NCBI RefSeq assembly: GCF_002754195.1
Contig: NZ_PEEU01000001.1
Location: 1,736,001 to 1,800,000, forward strand
Direction: 5' to 3'
From: Flavobacterium sp. 9
Lineage (GTDB): Bacteria; Bacteroidota; Bacteroidia; Flavobacteriales; Flavobacteriaceae
DNA length: 64,000 bases
Shown in pieces: positions 53,374 to 62,877 of the stretch. Positions within the stretch are counted from its first letter, which is position 1. Each line of letters opens with the position of its first letter. Below the pieces are notes generated by a model, which was not told where the DNA came from, did not search any database, and saw only the letters and a list, made by a program, of their open reading frames with translations. The translations under genes were made by a program, and so were the position numbers.

Positions 53374-56300
53374 ATGAAACATAAGTTACTTTTATTTTTT
53401 TTTATAATTACAATTCAACTATTTTCCCAAACTAAAAACCAATCTATTGGATTTAAAGAAAATAAAGATCAAATAATAGACCAAAAAGGAAAATCGAACT
53501 CCGCTGTAAAATATCTGTTAAATTCTAATGGATTGAATGTTCAGCTTAGAAAAAATGGTTTTTCATATGATGTTTACGAAGTAAAGAAAACTCCAATCGT
53601 TCGTTCACAAACAGCAAAAACACATCCTGAGCAGATTCCGGAAAAAGATAAACAAACCAAACCGGAATATAATTTAGAATATACTTTTCACAGAATAGAC
53701 ATTGACTTTGTAAACTCAAGTTCTAAAGTTGAATTAATTACAGAACAAAAATCGAAAGACTTTGATAATTACTACAACGTTCCCAATAAACCAGAAGGAA
53801 TTGTTGGTGTTCATCAATACAAGCAAATTACTTACAAAAACATCTACCCAAATATTGATGTTGTTTTTTCTATTCCAAATGATCCTCAAAAAACTGTCGA
53901 ATACAATTTTGTTATTCATCCAAAAGGAAAAATCTCAGACATTCAATTAAAATTTACTGGTGCTGAAACTGATTTGGTTGATAATAAAATCCAGATGAAT
54001 GTTCGCTTTGGTAAAATGGAAGAAACACTTCCGGCAAGCTGGATTGAAGACGGAAATAATAAAAAAGAAATTGAAGTTGGATATACTAAGATTAAAAAGA
54101 ATGTTTATGGGTTTAGTAGCTTAGAAGCTGTTTCTGGGAAAACGATTGTAATTGATCCTGTACCTAATCGATTGTGGGGGACTTATTATGGTGGAGAAGA
54201 ATCTGATTATCCTAGTAGTATATTCACAAAAGATGATTTTGTATATATGGCTGGAACAACATATAGCAAAAACAATATTGCTACTGTAGGATCACATCAA
54301 AGTACTTACGATTCAAATGGTTTTGTTGAGTTATTTTTCGCGAAACTTAATTCAGATGGCACAAGAGTTTGGGGAACCTATTATGGTGGTGATAGATATG
54401 TTGGCATTGAGCAACTTAAAGTTTCAAACAATAATAATATATTTCTAGTAGGTAGTACTTTAAGTACAACTAATATATCAACATTAGGATCTCATCAACC
54501 TAATAAAAGCCCATACATTGATGGATTTATCGCTAAATTTGATACTAATGGTATTCGTCAATGGGGAAGCTACTATGGAGGATCTGGTAATGAAAGTGTA
54601 AATAGTATACTAATTGATCCTAGTGAAAATATTTATATTTCTGGCGAGACAAGTAGTCACGAAAATATTGCTACTACAAATACTCATCAACCAAATCCCG
54701 GAAGATCTTCCTCTGAATATTCTCAAGATGGATTTATCGCAAAATTCACCAGTAATGGTTTTCGTGAATGGGGAACCTATTATGGCGGTAATGAAAATGA
54801 TGTTATTTACGATTCTAGTTTTACCTCAAATGGAGATATTATTCTTTTAGGAGTTTCAAAAAGCAGTAGCAATATTTCCACTGCAAATTCATATCAAGAA
54901 TTTAATGTTAATTATGATGGTTTCTTAGTAAAATTTACAACAGATGGAAATAGAGTTTGGGGTACTTATTTTGGAGGAGAAAAAAATGATTTTTTTCGTA
55001 ATATTGGAATTGATTCTTCGGACAATATTTATTGCTTTGGACAAACTAATAGTGATACAAATATAAGCACTCCAGGAGTCTTTCAAGAAAATTATATTCA
55101 AAATAGCATTTCTACTAATTGTGGCAGCATCTTTAAATTTACCCCAGATGGATTCAAAATTTGGGGATCCTATTTCTTTCCTGAAGCATTAGGAGGATCA
55201 GTCTCGAAAAATGGTTCTATCTATTTTACTGGAAGAGTTGAAGATGGTTTTCTTCCTACGGCAAATGCATATCAACAAGTGAGATTTCCAGGAACAGAAT
55301 CTTATTTGGTAAAATTTAATACTGAGGGAAAAAGAGAATGGGCTACTTATTTCGGGGGAGAAATGGCAGACAGTGCATTTATAACCGAAGTCGATAATGA
55401 CTCAAATATTTATATATCGGGAATTACTAATAGTACTATTAATATTGCGACATTAGGTACATATCAGGAAAATTTTTATCCAGATACTAATTCTTATACT
55501 TTTAATAATACAGATGCCTTTCTTGTAAAATTTAAAGATTGCGAATCAAGTACTTTAGTGACAAGCAACTCCCCAGTCTGTGTTGGTAAAACCTTAGAAC
55601 TAAAAGCTTCTGGAGGAACAAATTATTCATGGACCGGACCAAACGGTTTTACATCGACAGATCAAAATCCAACAATTACAAATGCAACAGCTATTAATAG
55701 TGGAGACTATACTTGTACAATTCTTGGTGGTGGTGATTGTGATGATACCAAAAAAATTACAGTAGTTATTGGCGATGTAGAAAAGCCAATTCCTGATTTG
55801 GCAACTCTTCCAACAATAACAGGAGATTGTCACACAACAATAAATACTATTCCAACAGCGACAGATGCTTGTGCTGGAGCGATTACAGGAACAACAACAG
55901 ATCCATTATCATATAGTTTACCGGGAACTTATACTATTGTGTGGAATTATAATGATGGAAATGGAAATACATCAACACAAAATCAAACTGTTACTATTAC
56001 AAGTCAACCACTTCCTAGTGCTAATACTCCGCAAACTTTCTGTAGTATTCAAAATGCTACTTTGGATAATATTGCTATTACAGGACAAAATATAAAATGG
56101 TACGACACTGCAACCGCGGGAACACTATTGCCAAAAACAACTTTACTTCAAAATGATGTAACATATTATGCTACTCAAACAATTAGCGGTTGTGAAAGTA
56201 ACAGATTTGGTGTAGTTGCAAAAATTGAAAATACTTTGCCTCCAACTGCAGATGCAAATCAGCCTTTTTGTTCCGGATCAAATCCAACTATCGCTGATAT

Positions 56301-57432
56301 TATAGTTACGGGAGATCTTGTAAAATGGTATGATGCTGCTTCAAACGGGACACTTTTGTCAAATACAACAAATCTTCAGGACGGAAAGACATATTATGCT
56401 TCTCAAACTGCAAATAGTTGTGAAAGTCAAAGATTTGCTGTCACTGTTTCGGTGAAAAATACTCCTCTTGCTCCTCTTGAACTTAATAGTCGTTCTTTTT
56501 GCAAAAATGAAAATGCAACTTTAAACGATATTCAAATTGATGGACAAAATTTGAAATGGTACAGTTCAAACATTGCAGCCAGTACTTTACCGAACACTAC
56601 TTTGCTGGAAAATAATACTACTTATTATGTTTCGCAAACTACAGGATGCGAAAGTGATAGAACTCCGATTTTGGTAAAAGTCAATGACACAAATTTACCA
56701 ATAGCAAAAGCGGAACAACCTTTCTGTATTGATCAAAATGCCACAATTGCTGATATTAATATTCAGGGAACAGGAATCATTTGGTACGATGCTGCAACTG
56801 CTGGAAACATCTTGACAGAAACAACTTTACTTGAAAACACAACGTATTATGCAACGCAAACTTTAAACAGTTGCGAAAGTAAACGATTTGCTGTGGTTGT
56901 AAAAATTCAAGACACTCAAAACCCAATTGCCAACTCTCCTCAAACATTTTGTATTCAAAAAAATGCTAAAATAAGTGACATTGATATTACGGGAGAAAAT
57001 ATAAAATGGTTTGAAAGTCTCTCTGCTACTACTACTTTATCAGAATCAACTTTGCTACAAAACGGCATTACTTATTATGCTTCGCAAACAATAAACAATT
57101 GCGAAAGTGACAGAATTCCAGTAATGATAAAAGTTGTTGAAGCAACTACTGGTGATTGTATTAATTTTGTTGATGAGCTTCCTTTTCCAAAATTCTTTAC
57201 TCCAAACAATGATACTTATAATGATTACTGGACAATTGATTTTGCTTATTTAGCACCAAATACAGGAATCAAAATATTTGATCGCTATGGAAAATTAATC
57301 AAAGAGTTAGTTAATAATGGCGTTTGGGACGGAAATTATCTAGGTCAGGAACAACCTTCATCTGATTATTGGTTTACAGTAACGAGATTAAACGGAACTG
57401 AATATAGAGGGCATTTTAGTTTGAAACGATAA
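53374..57432 (+). CDS. Very large T9SS type B surface protein with SBBP repeats, paralogue 2
   Basis: 1352 residues: signal peptide (about 1-19, MKHKLLLFFFIITIQLFSQ), an N-terminal beta-rich domain (about 20-265) of the kind that precedes SBBP propellers, about eight SBBP repeats marked by RxWGTYYGG (about 268-720), an Ig/PKD-like module (about 730-800), a HYR-like module (about 805-880), five Cys-containing Ig-like modules of the same type as in paralogue 1, and a CHU_C type B sorting domain. Adhesion or extracellular polymer binding is plausible but unproven. It carries its own promoter and ends before a concentric palindrome. Confidence 0.92.
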   Translation: MKHKLLLFFFIITIQLFSQTKNQSIGFKENKDQIIDQKGKSNSAVKYLLNSNGLNVQLRKNGFSYDVYEVKKTPIVRSQTAKTHPEQIPEKDKQTKPEYNLEYTFHRIDIDFVNSSSKVELITEQKSKDFDNYYNVPNKPEGIVGVHQYKQITYKNIYPNIDVVFSIPNDPQKTVEYNFVIHPKGKISDIQLKFTGAETDLVDNKIQMNVRFGKMEETLPASWIEDGNNKKEIEVGYTKIKKNVYGFSSLEAVSGKTIVIDPVPNRLWGTYYGGEESDYPSSIFTKDDFVYMAGTTYSKNNIATVGSHQSTYDSNGFVELFFAKLNSDGTRVWGTYYGGDRYVGIEQLKVSNNNNIFLVGSTLSTTNISTLGSHQPNKSPYIDGFIAKFDTNGIRQWGSYYGGSGNESVNSILIDPSENIYISGETSSHENIATTNTHQPNPGRSSSEYSQDGFIAKFTSNGFREWGTYYGGNENDVIYDSSFTSNGDIILLGVSKSSSNISTANSYQEFNVNYDGFLVKFTTDGNRVWGTYFGGEKNDFFRNIGIDSSDNIYCFGQTNSDTNISTPGVFQENYIQNSISTNCGSIFKFTPDGFKIWGSYFFPEALGGSVSKNGSIYFTGRVEDGFLPTANAYQQVRFPGTESYLVKFNTEGKREWATYFGGEMADSAFITEVDNDSNIYISGITNSTINIATLGTYQENFYPDTNSYTFNNTDAFLVKFKDCESSTLVTSNSPVCVGKTLELKASGGTNYSWTGPNGFTSTDQNPTITNATAINSGDYTCTILGGGDCDDTKKITVVIGDVEKPIPDLATLPTITGDCHTTINTIPTATDACAGAITGTTTDPLSYSLPGTYTIVWNYNDGNGNTSTQNQTVTITSQPLPSANTPQTFCSIQNATLDNIAITGQNIKWYDTATAGTLLPKTTLLQNDVTYYATQTISGCESNRFGVVAKIENTLPPTADANQPFCSGSNPTIADIIVTGDLVKWYDAASNGTLLSNTTNLQDGKTYYASQTANSCESQRFAVTVSVKNTPLAPLELNSRSFCKNENATLNDIQIDGQNLKWYSSNIAASTLPNTTLLENNTTYYVSQTTGCESDRTPILVKVNDTNLPIAKAEQPFCIDQNATIADINIQGTGIIWYDAATAGNILTETTLLENTTYYATQTLNSCESKRFAVVVKIQDTQNPIANSPQTFCIQKNAKISDIDITGENIKWFESLSATTTLSESTLLQNGITYYASQTINNCESDRIPVMIKVVEATTGDCINFVDELPFPKFFTPNNDTYNDYWTIDFAYLAPNTGIKIFDRYGKLIKELVNNGVWDGNYLGQEQPSSDYWFTVTRLNGTEYRGHFSLKR

Positions 57433-57438
57433 CGATTA

Positions 57439-57607
57439 TTTAACCGCAAAGTTCGCAAAGTATTTTTCGCAAAGGTCACAAAGTTTTTTTAGATCGCGGT
57501 TTTATAAAAACACAAAGTTCGCAAAGCTTTTTTTAAACTAGCTTTGCGAACTTTGTGTTTTTCTATGCGTAATATAAAATTAAATCTTAGCGAACTTTGC
57601 GGTTAAA
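57439..57607. repeat. Concentric two-shell palindrome (CGCAAAG family)
   Basis: Gap between convergent genes. The outer perfect 18-bp arms TTTAACCGCAAAGTTCGC (57439-57456) pair with 57590-57607; the inner perfect 23-bp arms 57506-57528 pair with 57540-57562 around an 11-nt loop. The motif CGCAAAGTTCGCAAAG is shared with the element at 13901-14299. Confidence 0.9.
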
Positions 57608-57609
57608 AA

Positions 57610-58887
57610 TTAAAACTGATGTACTTTCTTAGAAATCACTAAAAATGAGATTAAAGAAATTAAAGCAGCGGCTGTCAAATAAAAACCTACATAATTCAAT
57701 CCATATGTACTTGCAAGCCAAATTGCAATCATTGGTGCAAATGCAGCACCAAGAATTCCTGCCAAGTTAAAAGTCAAAGAAGCACCGGAATAACGAACTG
57801 TAGTAGGAAACAACTCAGATAAAAAAGTTCCTAATGGTCCATACGTGAATCCCATTAAAGACATTCCGATGCAAACAAAAGCTGTTACTAAAACAGAATT
57901 TCCCGAATTTAGAAAGTAAGAAAAGAAAAATCCAAAAACAGCAATAGCCGCTGTCGTAATAATTAATATTTTTCTACGTCCAATTTTATCGGCAACCAAA
58001 GCTGAAACAGGAATAAAAAAGGCGAAAAATAATACTGAAAGTAATTGAATCAATAAAGCTTCTCTTTTAGTAAAACCTAAATCTGAAGTGGCCCAACTCA
58101 GAGTAAAAACAGTCATTAAATAAAAAACCAAAAAGGTTGTAACTGCAGACAATGTTCCAAAAATCAATTGATTTTTATATGATTTCAGTAAAGTAAAAAA
58201 TGGAATTTTAACTTCTTTTTGTTCTTCTTTAGAATTTTCGAAAGCAGGCGTTTCGCTAATTTTTAAACGAATATAAAATCCAACAATTACCAAAAGTGAA
58301 CTTGCTATAAATGGAATTCTCCATCCATAATCCATAAAAGCTTCACTACTCATGCTGTCTGTCAAAATTAAAAAAGTCCCACCTGAAAGCAATAATCCTA
58401 TTGGTGCTCCCAATTGCGGAAACATTCCGTACCACGCACGTTTATGTGGCGGAGCATTTTCGATTGCCAATAAAACAGCGCCTCCCCACTCGCCTCCTAA
58501 ACCAACTCCCTGACCAAATCTACACAACATTAATAAAATTGGTGCAGCAATCCCGATACTTGCATAACCCGGTAAAAAACCAATTGCTATTGTCGATAAT
58601 CCCATTGTCAATAATGCAACTACAAGAGTCACTTTTCGTCCAATTTTATCACCATAATGCCCAAAAACAGCGGATCCCAAAGGTCTTGCCAAAAATGCTA
58701 TAGAAAACGTAGCCAATGATTCTAGTGTAGAAACAGTGCTATTAGCGCCCGGGAAAAAAAGTTGAGGAAAAACCAATACGGCAGCATTGGCATAAATATA
58801 GAAATCAAAAAATTCAATTGTGGTCCCAATTAAAGAACCAAAAAGAACATGTCGCAAGGAATTTTCCTTATTAGGATTATTTTTCAT
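57610..58887 (-). CDS. MHS-family MFS transporter (ProP/ShiA/KgtP-like)
   Basis: 425 residues from the ATG at 58887, with 12 predicted membrane helices. GSLIGTTIEFFDFYIYANAA, ARPLGSAVFGHYGDKIGRK and QGVGLGGEWGGAVLLAIENAP are hallmarks of the metabolite:H+ symporter family, whose members import organic acids, betaine or shikimate. The substrate cannot be chosen from sequence. A TTG 30 nt further upstream is in frame but lies inside the TATTTTTG promoter box, so it cannot be the start of translation in this promoter's transcript. It is monocistronic and divergent from bshC. Confidence 0.92.
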   Translation of the reverse strand: MKNNPNKENSLRHVLFGSLIGTTIEFFDFYIYANAAVLVFPQLFFPGANSTVSTLESLATFSIAFLARPLGSAVFGHYGDKIGRKVTLVVALLTMGLSTIAIGFLPGYASIGIAAPILLMLCRFGQGVGLGGEWGGAVLLAIENAPPHKRAWYGMFPQLGAPIGLLLSGGTFLILTDSMSSEAFMDYGWRIPFIASSLLVIVGFYIRLKISETPAFENSKEEQKEVKIPFFTLLKSYKNQLIFGTLSAVTTFLVFYLMTVFTLSWATSDLGFTKREALLIQLLSVLFFAFFIPVSALVADKIGRRKILIITTAAIAVFGFFFSYFLNSGNSVLVTAFVCIGMSLMGFTYGPLGTFLSELFPTTVRYSGASLTFNLAGILGAAFAPMIAIWLASTYGLNYVGFYLTAAALISLISFLVISKKVHQF

Positions 58888-58914
58888 GTAAGATAGATAT
58901 ACTTTTTTTAGTTG

Positions 58915-58922
58915 CAAAAATA
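58915..58922 (-). promoter_or_regulatory. -7 box of the MHS transporter gene (TATTTTTG)
   Basis: TAnnTTTG match ending 27 nt upstream of the ATG at 58887. It decides the start, because the alternative TTG codon at 58917 is part of this box. Confidence 0.55.
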
Positions 58923-59159
58923 TAATTTCATTATTAATAATTCATCTTTACCAAAATAAGTTTCAAAACAATCCTGCTTTTTTAACAAATTACATGCACT
59001 TTCAATTTTACCAAACAACTTTAAAACAAAAAAATTAAAAACCTGATTACGGGACTTTTAAACTTAAAATCAAAAATCAAATCATAAGCAATAGTTAAAA
59101 CCGTTTTTAACTGCATATTTTCATTAAATTTACAGCTATCAAAAATTAAATTCCAAATT

Positions 59160-60749
59160 ATGCCTACCGACTGTATCAGCTATCAAACTTCAGGATATTT
59201 CTCTAAGTTAATACAAGATTATTTAGATCAAAAATCAGAATTAAAACCGCTATACAATCATTTTCCAACTTTGGAAAACTTCGAAAAACAGATCACTGAA
59301 AAACAAGCTAATTTTGATAATGCAAACCGAATTCCTTTGGTTGAAACATTAAAAAAACAATATCGAAATATTGAAGTTTCAGATGCAACAAAACAAAACA
59401 TTGAGCTTTTAGCACTTCCAAATACGTTTACAATTACAACCGGACATCAATTAAATTTATTTAGTGGTCCATTGTATTTCTTGTATAAAATCATTTCGAC
59501 AATTAATCTTACCAAAGAATTAAAACTAAAATATCCGACGAATAATTTTGTTCCTATTTATTGGATGGCAACAGAAGATCACGATTTTGAAGAGATTAAT
59601 TATTTTAATTTTAAAGGAAAAAAATTCCGTTGGAATAAAGAAAGTACCGGACCAGTAGGAAGACTTTCTACAGAAGGTTTAGAAGAATTTTTCGAAATAT
59701 ATTCAAAAGATTTAGGTTCAAGCACAAATGCTAATGTCCTGAAAAAAATATTTGAAGAAGCTTATTTAAAGCATGAGAATCTTGCTGATGCAACTCGTTT
59801 TTTAGCCAATAGTTTATTTGCAAATTACGGTTTAGTAATTCTGGATGCTGATGATGCCAATTTGAAACGTCCTTTTATCCCTTATATCAAAGAGGAATTA
59901 GAGCAACAAACTTCCTTTAAAACTGTTCAGGAAACGATCTCAAAATTTCAAGATTATACTGTTCAGGTAAATCCACGCGAAATCAATTTGTTTTATATCG
60001 AAGATGATTTAAGAGAAAGAATCATTTTTGAGAAAGACAAATACTTTGTAAACAATACTAAGATTTCATTTTCGAAAGAAGAAATTTTACAACTATTAGA
60101 AAATAATCCGGAGAAATTTAGTCCAAATGTGATTATGCGTCCGTTGTATCAGGAAATTATTTTACCAAATTTATGTTACATTGGCGGAGGCGGAGAAATT
60201 GCTTATTGGTTAGAATTAAAATCTTTCTTTGATGCCGTAAAAATCACTTTTCCGATGCTTTTGGTTCGTAATTCTGTTTTATTAAACACTGAAAAACAAG
60301 CAAAAAAGGCAGACAAATTAGGTTTAAGCTGGGCAGATTTATTCACAAAACCTGCTGATTTAATAAATACAGTCACTCGTAAATTATCAGCTTTTCTTAT
60401 TGATTTAACGCCTCAAAAAGAAACATTGGAAAAACAATTTGAATATCTTTACGAACTGGCACAACAAACTGATAAATCATTTACCGGAGCTGTAAAAGCG
60501 CAAGAGGTAAAACAAAAGAAAGGTTTGGAAAATCTGGAAAAACGTTTATTAAAAGCACAAAAACGAAAACTGGATAATGAATTACAACGTGTCGCAGATT
60601 TACAATTCGAGTTATTTCCGAACCAAAGTCTGCAGGAACGTCAAGCTAATTTTTCTGAATTTTATCTGGAGAAAGGCGAACAATTGATTCCGCTTTTAAT
60701 TCAAAAATTAAAACCATTAGAAACAAATTTTAATATCATAACAATATAA
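59160..60749 (+). CDS. bshC: Bacillithiol biosynthesis cysteine-adding enzyme BshC
   Basis: 529 residues, full length for BshC. N-terminal Rossmann-like domain with TITTGHQLNLFSGPLYFLYK and PIYWMATEDHDFEEIN, then NVIMRPLYQEIILPNLCYIG-G, and a C-terminal coiled-coil region (about 420-500). BshC joins L-cysteine to glucosaminyl-malate, the last step in bacillithiol, the low-molecular-weight thiol used by many Bacteroidota as well as Firmicutes. bshA and bshB are not in this window. The gene stands alone with its own upstream region. Confidence 0.96.
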   Translation: MPTDCISYQTSGYFSKLIQDYLDQKSELKPLYNHFPTLENFEKQITEKQANFDNANRIPLVETLKKQYRNIEVSDATKQNIELLALPNTFTITTGHQLNLFSGPLYFLYKIISTINLTKELKLKYPTNNFVPIYWMATEDHDFEEINYFNFKGKKFRWNKESTGPVGRLSTEGLEEFFEIYSKDLGSSTNANVLKKIFEEAYLKHENLADATRFLANSLFANYGLVILDADDANLKRPFIPYIKEELEQQTSFKTVQETISKFQDYTVQVNPREINLFYIEDDLRERIIFEKDKYFVNNTKISFSKEEILQLLENNPEKFSPNVIMRPLYQEIILPNLCYIGGGGEIAYWLELKSFFDAVKITFPMLLVRNSVLLNTEKQAKKADKLGLSWADLFTKPADLINTVTRKLSAFLIDLTPQKETLEKQFEYLYELAQQTDKSFTGAVKAQEVKQKKGLENLEKRLLKAQKRKLDNELQRVADLQFELFPNQSLQERQANFSEFYLEKGEQLIPLLIQKLKPLETNFNIITI

Positions 60750-60764
60750 AAAACAAAAGATCTC

Positions 60765-60824
60765 GCCACGAATTTTACAAATACTCGCGAATAAAAATTA
60801 GTACTAATTCGTGAAATTCGTGGC
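60765..60824. repeat. GCCACGAATTT inverted repeat
   Basis: GCCACGAATTTTAC (60765-60778) is inverted as GTGAAATTCGTGGC (60811-60824) with one mismatch; a weaker inner pair TCGCGAAT/ATTCGTGA lies within. Its outer motif matches shells of the elements at 13901 and 36101. Confidence 0.75.
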
Positions 60825-60967
60825 AAAAAAATAATCCGTTAAGCGGATCAATATGAATAATAAAGTAATAATTCTCAGAAACAAATAACCACCTCTTCTA
60901 AGATTATTGCCTCTCTAAACCAAATAGTAACTTTTAAAAACAAAAAATTAACCTATTTACCAAAATT

Positions 60968-62239
60968 ATGACCAGAGAGCGCTTGATATCCTTGGATGTC
61001 TTTAGAGGATTAACAATTTTATTAATGACTATTGTAAACAATCCCGGAGATTGGGGACACGTTTACGCACCTTTATTACATTCAGAATGGCATGGCTGCA
61101 CGCCAACCGATTTAGTTTTTCCATTTTTTATCTTTATTATGGGAGTTGCAGTTCCTCTCGCAATGCCAACTAAAACTTGGAACGACACAACTTTCAACAA
61201 AATTCTTGTTCGTTCTCTTCGAATGTTCTGCCTTGGAATTTTCTTTAATTATTTTGCGAAAATTCAGCTTTTTGGACTCGACGGAATTCCACTTCTTATT
61301 GGTCGTCTGATTATTACCGTTGCTGTTGGTTATGCCTTAATGGGTAATTTCAGTTCTAAAGTCAAAAATATATTGGTCTTTTCGATTCTGTTTATTTACC
61401 TCTTTTTAGCTTATAGCGGTATTGAAGCCTATGAAAGCGTTCGTTTACCAGGCGTTTTACAACGAATTGGAATTGTTTACTTTGTAGTTTCTCTACTGTA
61501 TTTAAAAACAAGTAAAAAGACACAAATCATCACCGGAATAGTTCTATTATTGAGTTATTGGGCAATAATGACTTTAATTCCAGTTCCGGGAATTGGCGAA
61601 GCAAATTTAGAAAAAGGAACAAATCTAGCTTCTTGGTTAGACAGCGTTTTACTTAAAGGACATATGTATCGCGAAACCATAACCTGGGATCCCGAAGGAA
61701 TTTTAAGTACACTTCCTTCAATTGTAAACGGAATTATTGGTTTATTAATTGGACAAATATTACAACTTGAAATAACCAAAAAACAAAAAGCTACAAAAAT
61801 TGCTATTGCCGGCATAGAACTTATCATTGCAGGATTAATTTGGAGTATTGTTTTCCCAATAAATAAATCATTGTGGACAAGCAGTTATGTTTTATACACA
61901 ACGGGATTAGCAGCTACAGTTTTATCTATACTATATTATATAATTGACATTGCAGATTATAAAAAAGGATTCAAATTATTTTTAATCTGGGGAGTAAATC
62001 CAATGATTGTATTTTTCTTCTCACAGATTATTCCGCAAGCCTTAGTAATGGTTCAACTTAAAAATCCCGAAAATCCCGAAACTCAAATCAATCTTTTAAA
62101 TTATTTATATCATTTCGGAATTGCGCCATTTTTTAGCAATCCAATGATGGCTTCATTAGCCGGAGCTTTAGTTTATGTAGGAATCTGGTCTTTTATTTTA
62201 TGGATTTTCTATAAAAACAAACTGATTTTCAAAGTCTAA
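60968..62239 (+). CDS. NagX-like membrane acyltransferase (DUF5009/HGSNAT-type)
   Basis: 423 residues with about 10-11 membrane helices. The N-terminus RERLISLDVFRGLTILLMTI, HSEWHGCTPTDLVFPFFIFI and GVLQRIGIVYF are typical of the family that includes bacterial NagX and the lysosomal heparan-alpha-glucosaminide N-acetyltransferase. A role in acetylating or handling amino sugars at the inner membrane is assumed from the family; none has been shown here. It lies 218 nt after bshC, separated by a repeat, and is followed by a pair of small palindromes before ndk. Confidence 0.88.
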   Translation: MTRERLISLDVFRGLTILLMTIVNNPGDWGHVYAPLLHSEWHGCTPTDLVFPFFIFIMGVAVPLAMPTKTWNDTTFNKILVRSLRMFCLGIFFNYFAKIQLFGLDGIPLLIGRLIITVAVGYALMGNFSSKVKNILVFSILFIYLFLAYSGIEAYESVRLPGVLQRIGIVYFVVSLLYLKTSKKTQIITGIVLLLSYWAIMTLIPVPGIGEANLEKGTNLASWLDSVLLKGHMYRETITWDPEGILSTLPSIVNGIIGLLIGQILQLEITKKQKATKIAIAGIELIIAGLIWSIVFPINKSLWTSSYVLYTTGLAATVLSILYYIIDIADYKKGFKLFLIWGVNPMIVFFFSQIIPQALVMVQLKNPENPETQINLLNYLYHFGIAPFFSNPMMASLAGALVYVGIWSFILWIFYKNKLIFKV

Positions 62240-62257
62240 ATTTTTCACCATATATAT

Positions 62258-62328
62258 AGAGACGCACAGCAGTGCGTCTTTTTTTATTAAATATTACTTT
62301 ATGTTAGATGCACTGCTGTGCATCTCTA
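62258..62328. repeat. Pair of mutually inverted GACGCAC / GATGCAC palindromes
   Basis: AGACGCAC-AGCA-GTGCGTCT (62260-62279) and AGATGCAC-TGCT-GTGCATCT (62306-62325) are each hairpins and are also inverted copies of one another. The first is followed by a T-run and could terminate the upstream gene. Related to the inner hairpin at 34960-34981. Confidence 0.8.
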
Positions 62329-62418
62329 CTATCACTTATATGGTTTAAAAAAATCATAAAAACATTATTTCTTACTCTTTAATTATGAATTTATTAAAAT
62401 CAATTCATAAAAAAAGTA

Positions 62419-62426
62419 TACTTTTG
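62419..62426 (+). promoter_or_regulatory. -7 box of ndk (TACTTTTG)
   Basis: TAnnTTTG match followed by CAC, 25 nt before the ndk ATG. No obvious -33 TTG. Confidence 0.5.
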
Positions 62427-62451
62427 CACAAAATTAAAAATAAGCAATAAA

Positions 62452-62871
62452 ATGGCAACAAATAGAACTTTTACAATGATTAAGCCAGATGCAGTTCAAA
62501 ACGGACACATCGGTAATATCTTAGCAATGATTACTAATGGAGGTTTCAAAATCGTTTCATTAAAATTAACTCAATTAACTGTAGCTGATGCTCAAGCATT
62601 TTACGCAGTTCACTCTGCAAGACCTTTCTACGGAGAATTAGTTGAATTCATGTCTCGTGGACCAATTGTTGCTGCAATTTTAGAAAAAGACAACGCAGTA
62701 GAAGATTTCAGAACTTTAATTGGAGCTACAAATCCAGCTGAAGCTGCTGAAGGAACTATTCGTAAAGCATACGCAACTTCTATTGGAGAAAATGCAGTTC
62801 ACGGTTCTGATAGCGACGAAAACGCTGCAATCGAAGGTGCATTCCACTTTGCTGGAAGAGAGCAATTCTAA
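62452..62871 (+). CDS. ndk: Nucleoside-diphosphate kinase
   Basis: 139 residues, full length. NDK transfers the gamma-phosphate from ATP to other nucleoside diphosphates through a phospho-His: His117 in [32 protein letters not shown] and [17 protein letters not shown] are the other family blocks. High use of common codons fits strong expression. Monocistronic, with a -7 box just upstream and a terminator hairpin downstream. Confidence 0.98.
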   Translation: MATNRTFTMIKPDAVQNGHIGNILAMITNGGFKIVSLKLTQLTVADAQAFYAVHSARPFYGELVEFMSRGPIVAAILEKDNAVEDFRTLIGATNPAEAAEGTIRKAYATSIGENAVHGSDSDENAAIEGAFHFAGREQF

Positions 62872-62877
62872 TTCAGA

